Positions 26,614-32,335 of a DNA stretch of 32,335 bases are shown in pieces (position 1 is the first letter of the stretch; each line of letters starts with the position of its first letter). Made by a program: the position numbers and the translations under genes. Below the pieces are notes generated by a model. The model ran no database searches and was not told the DNA's origin. It worked only from the letters and a program-made list of their open reading frames with translations. The stretch comes from an uncultured bacterium (GTDB lineage Bacteria; Cyanobacteriota; Vampirovibrionia; Gastranaerophilales; Gastranaerophilaceae), in assembly GCA_949296245.1 (NCBI GenBank), contig CASFNW010000021.1, positions 1 to 32,335 of the forward strand, given 5' to 3'.

Positions 26614-27915
26614 TTATTTTGAAATTCTTCCGGGAACTACAACCCCGCCTTTTAAGTTCTTTTTATAGAACTCAACATGCGGTTGAAGAACACTGTCTAA
26701 AACTTCAGGAAATTCGACATTCTTCATAATTTTTTCAACAATTTCCTGATATACGGTAGCAAATGCTCTCAATTGTGTCATTGCACCTGCAGCAGAAGGA
26801 GTAAGCCCCATTCCTTTTGTTTGTATATGTTCTACAAATGTTGCACCTGTAACTTCATAAGATTTTGTAAGCGCACCGATATAAGCATCGGCATTTTCTT
26901 TACATACACCGTTATCAACAGGTACAGTCAGTGCAAATACCAGTTTGTTTGCAGGATTAAAGTGAGCTTCTGCACTGTGGTGCATAGCATCAGGAACTTT
27001 TGCAACCTGTTTTAGGGTATCTTTTACAGATTCGTTTTGCATTTGAGCATGCCAGTATACGGTATTTTCAAAAATAGCACCCATATACTGGTGAACAGAA
27101 GCTTCTATACCGTTTAATTTAGCGTCAGCCCAGAAAATACCTTCTTTCAGTGCATCATTAATTTCTAAATCAGAAGATAAAGAAAGCTCTGACATGTCTT
27201 GTGCAGCTTGAAGCATTTCTTTCATATCTTCTTTTTTCATGCCTGCATAAGCAAGAGCAAACAGTGCATGATCGTCAAAAGCAGAAAATCTTCCGCCTAC
27301 ATCATCGTGGATGTACAAATCACCGAGCCAGCCGTTTTCGTTAGAAGTTCTTCTGAGTTCGCTTTTTTCTGCATTAGCGTCAGTTACAGCGATAAAATGT
27401 TTGTTGGCAAGTTTTTTAGCTTCTTCTTCAGATTTCCCCTGAGACTTGTATGCATCAACCAGCATATCCATAACTCTTAAGAATCCGTCTTTTGTTTCAA
27501 ATGTTGAACCTGATTTTGATGCAATCATAAAGTTTGATTTTGTAACATCATTACCCAATCTGTAGAGGAATCGTTCCAGACTTGCCGAATCAACATCAGA
27601 ATAAAATTCAATTACATCGTGACGAACATTCAATCCGTTAATGGAGAGCATGTGTTCTACAGTGTGTTTAGAACCGCCGATACCCATAACGCTCAGCTTT
27701 TTTGCGCCTGTTTGTGCTTTTAATTTATCAGCAAGTTCGTAAATTTCATCCACTCTTTTGAGTTGTTCTGATGGCAGGTTTACCCAGTTCAGGAACTGTC
27801 CTTTTTGATTTGCTCTTTTTGAAAATTCATTTACAAATTCAGAAACTTTAGAAGAGTATTTTGAAAAATCAACTCCGCTGAAGTTTGTTTTGATATCGGA
27901 ATTTTTTGTTAACAC
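26614..27915 (-). CDS. pgi: Glucose-6-phosphate isomerase
   Basis: 433 aa, the shorter length typical of many bacterial PGIs. Landmarks: VMGIGGSKHTVE, IASKSGSTFETKDGF (phosphate loop), HDDVGGRFSAFDDHAL (matches PGI signature 1), FENTVYWHAQMQNES with the likely catalytic glutamate, and HHSAEAHFNP. It interconverts glucose-6-phosphate and fructose-6-phosphate in glycolysis. The classical second signature (QxGVExxK) is not clear, so this is a divergent member. The start is GTG with AAGGAG 8 nt upstream. It follows the 67-aa small gene by 36 nt, suggesting an operon. A longer paralogue lies at 14662-16083. Confidence 0.87.
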   Translation of the reverse strand: MLTKNSDIKTNFSGVDFSKYSSKVSEFVNEFSKRANQKGQFLNWVNLPSEQLKRVDEIYELADKLKAQTGAKKLSVMGIGGSKHTVEHMLSINGLNVRHDVIEFYSDVDSASLERFLYRLGNDVTKSNFMIASKSGSTFETKDGFLRVMDMLVDAYKSQGKSEEEAKKLANKHFIAVTDANAEKSELRRTSNENGWLGDLYIHDDVGGRFSAFDDHALFALAYAGMKKEDMKEMLQAAQDMSELSLSSDLEINDALKEGIFWADAKLNGIEASVHQYMGAIFENTVYWHAQMQNESVKDTLKQVAKVPDAMHHSAEAHFNPANKLVFALTVPVDNGVCKENADAYIGALTKSYEVTGATFVEHIQTKGMGLTPSAAGAMTQLRAFATVYQEIVEKIMKNVEFPEVLDSVLQPHVEFYKKNLKGGVVVPGRISK

Positions 27916-27951
27916 GATTTTTTCTCCTTTATATATTAATACTAACTATAC

Positions 27952-28155
27952 TTATTCGCTCTCAGCTACAACATCCGTCAAGAGTTCTCCGTAGCTGTTA
28001 AAATGACCTGAGGTTTCTTCGATAATATATTTTAAATCAGGTTTGCCTTCGATTGATTTTTCGGCACAATCAAAAGCCTCTTCTAAATCTTTAAAATCTT
28101 TAATCAATGTTTTTGTCAAATCCGCACCTTTTTTTTGCGTGTAAACGTGGAACAT
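27952..28155 (-). CDS. Small conserved-looking protein in operon with pgi
   Basis: A 67-aa acidic protein with a strong ribosome site (AAGGGAG) ahead of its ATG. It reads as a small alpha/beta fold: MFHVYTQKKG, then helix IKDFKDLEEAFDCAEKSI, then LKYIIEETSG. There is no signal peptide or metal motif. It stands 36 nt before pgi on the same strand, so both are likely made together. I do not recognise it; a regulator or accessory of the isomerase is only a guess from position. Confidence 0.65.
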   Translation of the reverse strand: MFHVYTQKKGADLTKTLIKDFKDLEEAFDCAEKSIEGKPDLKYIIEETSGHFNSYGELLTDVVAESE

Positions 28156-28224
28156 AATATACTCCCTTCTTTTCTTTTATCATACTACAGAAGCAAAAAA
28201 GTATGAATTTTATCAAAAAAATTG

Positions 28225-28230
28225 TATACT
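28225..28230 (+). promoter_or_regulatory. -10 box of the GspF-like gene
   Basis: TATACT lies 7 nt before the ATG at 28238, with no Shine-Dalgarno between them, implying a leaderless or nearly leaderless transcript. Confidence 0.4.
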
Positions 28231-28237
28231 TGTTTTT

Positions 28238-29242
28238 ATGAAAGAATTTACATTATCTGAAAAACGTTTATTTTTTGGAATAATCGGAAGTCTTTACGGT
28301 GCAGGATATTCTTATACAGATATTTTTAAGACTTTTGAAACATCAACAACAAACAAAAAAATCATACAGCTTGCATACATAATAAAAACCGGTCTGGATG
28401 CAGGCACACCTGTCAGTACTCTTATTATGAGATACAAAGATATCCTCGGCATACAGTATGCAATGCTTTTTTGTGCCGGAGACAGCTCGGGAAAGCTAGA
28501 AGAAACAACTGAAACCATATTAAAAGACATAAGAAGAACGGAAAATTTGAAAAGTTCAATAATAGCGTCACTGACTTATCCCGTACTTTTATTATTAGGC
28601 GCACTTGGAGTTTTAATGTTCTGTCATTTCTTTTTCTTTAAAATTTTTGAAAATATGACTGCGAATATTTGTCTTTCTTCTCTGTTTTTCAGCGCAATGA
28701 TAAAAATATTAGCTGTTTACGCTTCAATTTTTGCCGTGATTTTTTATATAGTGTTTAATAAAAAGCTGTGTGCTCAAATTGCAGATTTTATTAAAGAGCA
28801 TACTTTCTTTTCTCCTCTGATAAAAAACATATATTTTACAAACTTCTTTGCCGTTCTTGCAGCATTTTATGATGCGGGAGTGCCAATCAGAGAATCTGTC
28901 CAAACGGCGTCAGAACTTTTTAAAACAAAAAGAGAAGTTTCTGGTATGTACAGGACAAATAATATGCTTGCCAATAATTGCGATTTAACTGCTGCATTCA
29001 GCGCATCAATGCTGTTTGACAACAACACAATGTCTCACATATCAATAGGAGAAAAAGCGGGTAAACTCGGACAGGAATTTCGAAATATTGCAAATATTTA
29101 CGAAAAGAACATAAAAACAGCACTTGATGTTATAATGAGTATAATCCAGCCCGCAGCAATTGTAGTTGTAGGATTACTGGTAGGTTACATAGCCGTAAAT
29201 TTTTACGCCCGTTTATACGGCGGTATATTTAACAGTTTATAG
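28238..29242 (+). CDS. Type II secretion/type IV pilus inner-membrane protein (GspF/PilC-like)
   Basis: 334 aa with the duplicated T2SSF layout. The first cytoplasmic helical domain (GSLYGAGYSYTDIFKTFETS, FCAGDSSGKLEETTETI) is followed by a membrane helix (IASLTYPVLLLLGALGVLMF), a second helix near 155-175, then the second helical domain (LAAFYDAGVPIRESVQTASE, IGEKAGKLGQEFRNIANIY) and a final helix (IIQPAAIVVVGLLVGYIAVN). GspF/PilC forms the inner-membrane platform for pseudopilus or pilus assembly. No GspE ATPase, secretin or pilin is adjacent. The M48-like gene starts 9 nt after the stop. Confidence 0.87.
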   Translation: MKEFTLSEKRLFFGIIGSLYGAGYSYTDIFKTFETSTTNKKIIQLAYIIKTGLDAGTPVSTLIMRYKDILGIQYAMLFCAGDSSGKLEETTETILKDIRRTENLKSSIIASLTYPVLLLLGALGVLMFCHFFFFKIFENMTANICLSSLFFSAMIKILAVYASIFAVIFYIVFNKKLCAQIADFIKEHTFFSPLIKNIYFTNFFAVLAAFYDAGVPIRESVQTASELFKTKREVSGMYRTNNMLANNCDLTAAFSASMLFDNNTMSHISIGEKAGKLGQEFRNIANIYEKNIKTALDVIMSIIQPAAIVVVGLLVGYIAVNFYARLYGGIFNSL

Positions 29243-29251
29243 GTATGGAAA

Positions 29252-29962
29252 ATGATTAAAAAACTTTTGGCAACAGCATTAATAATAATGTCATCACAGA
29301 TTGCCGTATTTGCTGATGAAACAATAACAACGGAAGAACAAATTGCGCAGGAACAGTCTATCCAATCGAGAATCAACGATATCGGCTCTAAGCTGCTCAA
29401 TGCAAATAAAATTGATAAAAGGATTATTTTTGTATATGACGAAAATGCAAAAGATACATTTTTGCAAATCAATCCGGAGCTTACCCGAAGGCAGGTTGTA
29501 GTATACAAAAATGAATATAAATTTACACAGAATGATGATGAGCTGGCAGCCTGTCTGGCCAGAGGGATTTTGATTGCTGCAAAATCATATGAAGGCTTGT
29601 TTAACGGATATTTGAGTGCATTTGAACTTAAAGCCGCACCAAAAAAATTCGAACTTGCATCAGACAAAAGAGCTGTTGATTTTATGGTAAATGCCGGATA
29701 TCATCCGGTCGGGCTTATTACATTACTGCAAAAAAGCTGTCCGCAAAAAAGATTCGATAAGTTTTCAAACAAAAATTTAACTTCTAAAAGACTTGCTCAC
29801 ATATATGAATATATTTATACAAAATACCCTTACTATCTGGCTAACAATCCGTATTATGAAAATGAACATTACCAGAATTTTTTGTTAACATCTATTGAAA
29901 ACAGAAAACTGCTTGAAGAAAAAATCAAAACAGGTTCAAAAGAAGAACTTGATTACCAGTAA
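29252..29962 (+). CDS. Exported M48-like protein lacking the HExxH site
   Basis: 236 aa with a signal peptide (LLATALIIMSSQIAVFA|DE). The middle follows the layout of periplasmic M48 metallopeptidases (BepA/YggG-like): IGSKLLNANKIDKRIIFVYD, then DDELAACLARGILIAAKSYE where HExxH should be (the helix reads LARGIL at about 103-107), then FELASDKRAVDFMVNAGYHP in place of EADRLAV...AGYDP, then NLTSKRLAHIYEYI in place of the HPS-x-eRI motif. Both zinc histidines and the catalytic glutamate are missing. So it is likely an inactive scaffold or chaperone-like relative. It lies between the GspF-like gene and another exported protein, probably in one operon. Confidence 0.65.
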   Translation: MIKKLLATALIIMSSQIAVFADETITTEEQIAQEQSIQSRINDIGSKLLNANKIDKRIIFVYDENAKDTFLQINPELTRRQVVVYKNEYKFTQNDDELAACLARGILIAAKSYEGLFNGYLSAFELKAAPKKFELASDKRAVDFMVNAGYHPVGLITLLQKSCPQKRFDKFSNKNLTSKRLAHIYEYIYTKYPYYLANNPYYENEHYQNFLLTSIENRKLLEEKIKTGSKEELDYQ

Positions 29963-29977
29963 GGTCTAAACAAAATT

Positions 29978-30550
29978 ATGGATAAATTTATTAAAGCTAC
30001 TCTAATATTTTTAATATCAGGTTTTTATACAGTGTCTTATGCTGCCGGATTAATAAAAGATGAACTAGCAGAAGCATTAAAGACAAGACATCTTGAAAAA
30101 CCGCCCGTAAATAATAAATACGATTATAATGATACAAAAAGAATACCGATTCGATTATCCGTAATTGCGGATATAGAATCGGAAAAAGAATTAAACGAAG
30201 GACAGACAATAGTATTCAGAGTTTTAGAAGATGTATGGTACAAGGGGAAATGCTTTGCAAAAAAGGGCGAGCTTGTATATGCTACGGTAGAAACAGTAAT
30301 ATCAAGCGGAATGAATGGTATTCCTGCAAGTATAATCTTTAGTGACTTTAAATTTAACAATATAGAGAGCAACCAGCTCATAGATACATATGAAAAATTC
30401 GGACAGGACAGAAGTCTTTGGGTATACCCTCTTAAATGGGCGCTAACAATACTGCCTCCCACCGGTACTCTGACAAACTTTATCAAAGGCGGGCATGCAA
30501 AGCTTAAGACAAGAGAAGTTGTTGAAATTTATTATTTTCCGAACTGGTAA
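29978..30550 (+). CDS. Exported protein related to the VirB10-like domain protein
   Basis: A 190-aa protein with a signal peptide (KATLIFLISGFYTVSYAAG). The core, NEGQTIVFRVLEDVWYKG, KCFAKKGELVYATVETVI, GIPASIIFSDFKFNNIE, follows the same order of strands as GDKVTFVLQEDLKT / RVLLPAGTQFIAAVTEL / AKVVLSINEIALMDG in the product of 16080-16883. A hydrophobic segment (LWVYPLKWALTILPPTGTL) and KTREVVEIYYFPNW end the protein. It is 15 nt after the M48-like gene, so co-transcribed. The role is unknown; an envelope protein is the safe inference. Confidence 0.6.
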   Translation: MDKFIKATLIFLISGFYTVSYAAGLIKDELAEALKTRHLEKPPVNNKYDYNDTKRIPIRLSVIADIESEKELNEGQTIVFRVLEDVWYKGKCFAKKGELVYATVETVISSGMNGIPASIIFSDFKFNNIESNQLIDTYEKFGQDRSLWVYPLKWALTILPPTGTLTNFIKGGHAKLKTREVVEIYYFPNW

Positions 30551-30573
30551 ATTTTTATATACCGCCAATTATG

Positions 30574-30700
30574 TCCGAGAAAAATTCGTGATAAGACTCT
30601 GCCGAACAAAACAATCCTGTGAATTGTTTTGTGAGAGGGAAATGACGTGAACGAATTTTTTGAGTGTCATGCGGTCAGCCGGCGGCAAATGCGACACTAG
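30574..30700 (+). repeat. Composite hairpin repeat (copy 6)
   Basis: TCCGAGAAAAATTCGTGATAA, then ACTCTGCCGA with stem ACAAAACAAT/ATTGTTTTGT, loop CCTGTGA and TGAGAGG (30596-30638), then AAATGACGTGAACGAATTTTTT. This is the cleanest complete outer frame. A further stem, GTGTC.ATGC / GCGACAC around GCCGGC, follows to about 30698. Confidence 0.7.
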
Positions 30701-30707
30701 ATTAGAT

Positions 30708-32045
30708 TTATAAAAGCAGCTGTGTACCTACCATAAGTCTGTGTGAATCATCAATACTGTCATTTTTGCAGAATACATAATTAAAAATCAGTTTCAAAGC
30801 CTGACCTTTTAAATAATAATTCGTTCCTAATGTAATTTCTCTGCGATTATCATTTGAAACATCTCTGTCCGGATCAAAATGGTCGTATCTTGCAAGCAAT
30901 TCCAGCTTTTTTGTTAATCTGTATGCAGCAGTAACAAACATACCCTGAGAGTGTTTATTTGTAAGACCTGCCCCGCCGTTAGAACCGTTTGCTCTGGCAT
31001 ATTCAAATTTTGTCCAGAATTTTTTATATTCGTATCCGGCATAGGCACCTGTCATATAGTAGCTTGTATCATGCTTTTCACCGGATTGAACCCCTGCCCC
31101 GGTCACGAGTTTTCCGTATTTTCCGTCGGTTTTTCCAAGAGGTTTAAGATTTATCCATGCATCAAACTCATGTCCCGGGAAAAAAGAGGTAAAATTAGTT
31201 GAAGAGCTGTATATACCCGCATCATAATTCATCAATGAATAATCACCTCTTACTCTGACGCCGAATTTACGCATATTAGATAAGTTTCTTGAAATCTGGG
31301 AACGGTTAATAAAAGAAAGGGTATAAGGTGATTGAGCACCTTCTATGCCGACTCCCGGTCTGGAATTACCTATAAGAACTCTTGTATGGGGAATTCTGTT
31401 TGTTTCTATATACATATCCTGAAAAAATGTCTGCATAAAAGGTGTATGACTGCTTCTATGCGTAGGATCAAGCATTATTCTAAAGTTTTCTTTGCCGCCT
31501 CTTAATTTACCGTCAATGAGCACATTAATTAATCCGACATCAAAATTTGAATTTGCATCACTGTTTTCATTTATTTCAGTTGTAAAGTGGCTTTGAAAAG
31601 CTGTCCAGAGGTGTACACTTTCAACGGGTCCTTCCTGTATATTAAAAGTCAGTTTATCTTTTAACAAGGCAGAAGGGACATCTGTTCTTTCTATTTCGAG
31701 ATTATAGATATCTTTTGCTGCATTCGAAAGAATATTTAATAAAAAGAATTTAGACGAAAAATCCTCTGCAGAGTAATCAGCAATACCGCTTTTAAAAGTT
31801 TGTTTATTTTGTTTAGTATAGTCAGTAGATGTGTTTTTATTTTCTGTATTTTGAATTTTACCGTATATGCTGTTTTCATCAATACCGGAAACAGGATTGT
31901 CATCAGACTCTTGAATATCAAGAACCGTATCAGAAAAAAACGGTCTTGAATCAGTTTCCAGAGTAATTGCATCTAGTGCGCATACAGGTATTTGACTAAG
32001 TCCAAATATTAAAATTAAAAATAAAAACTTTTTCACGATATTCAC
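30708..32045 (-). CDS. Outer-membrane porin, phosphate-selective (OprP/O)-like
   Basis: A 445-aa protein with a signal peptide (FLFLILIFGLSQIPVCALD) and a polar linker (about 25-105) before a beta-barrel. Barrel strands alternate polar and hydrophobic residues (MYIETNRIPHTRVLIGNSRP, KLELLARYDHFDPDRDVSND, REITLGTNYYLKGQALKLIF). The C-terminus, NYVFCKNDSIDDSHRLMVGTQLLL, matches the final strand of OprP/O-type porins. The GTG at 32045 and another at 32036 are both possible starts, with no good ribosome site. It probably lets small anions or other solutes through; selectivity cannot be read here. It is a single gene flanked by composite hairpin repeats. Confidence 0.8.
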   Translation of the reverse strand: MNIVKKFLFLILIFGLSQIPVCALDAITLETDSRPFFSDTVLDIQESDDNPVSGIDENSIYGKIQNTENKNTSTDYTKQNKQTFKSGIADYSAEDFSSKFFLLNILSNAAKDIYNLEIERTDVPSALLKDKLTFNIQEGPVESVHLWTAFQSHFTTEINENSDANSNFDVGLINVLIDGKLRGGKENFRIMLDPTHRSSHTPFMQTFFQDMYIETNRIPHTRVLIGNSRPGVGIEGAQSPYTLSFINRSQISRNLSNMRKFGVRVRGDYSLMNYDAGIYSSSTNFTSFFPGHEFDAWINLKPLGKTDGKYGKLVTGAGVQSGEKHDTSYYMTGAYAGYEYKKFWTKFEYARANGSNGGAGLTNKHSQGMFVTAAYRLTKKLELLARYDHFDPDRDVSNDNRREITLGTNYYLKGQALKLIFNYVFCKNDSIDDSHRLMVGTQLLL

Positions 32046-32218
32046 TAATAAAAATCTAATCCGGTGTCGCTGTTGCCGTCTTGAGTCTTTAAGCTGTAAC
32101 CGTACATAATTAAAAACAGCTCTTTTATTCTATACCAATCATACAAAGATTTTCAAATTTCATATTGTTAACCGGTTCCGACCTAACTACCATAATTCAA
32201 GAGATGATTAATAATATT

Positions 32219-32335
32219 GTCCGAGAAAAATTCGTAATAAGGAGCAAAGCGACGTGAACAAGAACTCTGTTCAAAATGATTGAGTATCATTTTGAATAGA
32301 GACTCTGCCGAATAAAAGCAACTAAATGTTGCTTT
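32219..32335 (+). repeat. Composite hairpin repeat (copies 7a, 7b), cut by the right edge
   Basis: TCCGAGAAAAATTCGTAATAA, GACGTGAACAAGA, then unit 7a (ACTCTG from 32264, stem TTCAAAATGAT/ATCATTTTGAA) and unit 7b (ACTCTGCCGA from 32302, stem AAAAGCAAC/GTTGCTTT around TAAAT). The window ends inside 7b. Unit 7b belongs to the ACTAAATGT-loop subtype found at tRNA genes. 32046-32218 holds no supported gene. Confidence 0.65.

Overview
The window is AT-rich and gene-dense, with both strands used. It carries rubrerythrin, a CoA-disulfide reductase/rhodanese fusion, TolC- and AsmA-type envelope proteins and a phosphate-selective-type porin, so it comes from an anaerobic or microaerophilic bacterium with an outer membrane. 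Several unfamiliar proteins carry short S/N-F-K-G motifs. Together with the overall style this suggests a non-photosynthetic gut cyanobacterial relative (Gastranaerophilales/Melainabacteria type). That placement is inference from protein style, not a database result.

Layout. 1-1860: the transposase-proximal end of a Mu-like transposable element (MuA-type DDE transposase, cut by the left edge) with its regulatory palindrome and end repeats. 2020-2096: initiator tRNA-Met. 2639-4450: a stand-alone AIPR-family defence protein. 4451-5275: decayed sequence with gene remnants and a hairpin repeat. 5288-8169: an unknown membrane protein, a repeat-rich region, tRNA-Leu(UAG), a small ORF and tRNA-Ala(GGC). 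8308-16883: a DnaQ-type exonuclease, a kinase-like FKG protein, CoA-disulfide reductase/rhodanese, UDP-glucuronate decarboxylase, an exported TPR protein, a YkgJ-type cysteine-cluster protein, a divergent glucose-6-phosphate isomerase and an exported VirB10-like-domain protein. 17087-23615: AsmA-like protein plus TolC-family efflux protein (1 nt apart), an ABC ATPase and an exported protein. 23981-28155: sensor histidine kinase, rubrerythrin, a second PGI and a small partner protein. 28238-30550: an orphan GspF-like gene, a catalytically dead M48-like protein and a second VirB10-like-domain protein. 30708-32045: an outer-membrane porin.

The most interesting feature is a dispersed family of small hairpin repeats. 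A conserved box (ACTCTGCCGA) and a 3' box (TGAGAGG) flank a stem-loop whose stem sequence varies while pairing is kept. Copies lie just upstream of all three tRNA genes. There each is preceded by a second copy of the tRNA's own leader plus its first 8-11 nucleotides, so it looks as if the element inserted inside the tRNA 5' end and duplicated about 41-49 bp, regenerating an intact tRNA. Other copies sit in intergenic spacers, often inside a larger imperfect inverted-repeat frame. I know of no named family with this behaviour.

Other points of note: three convergent gene pairs share a TTAA as both stop codons, several genes appear to have almost no 5' leader, and two divergent PGI genes lie about 10.5 kb apart.
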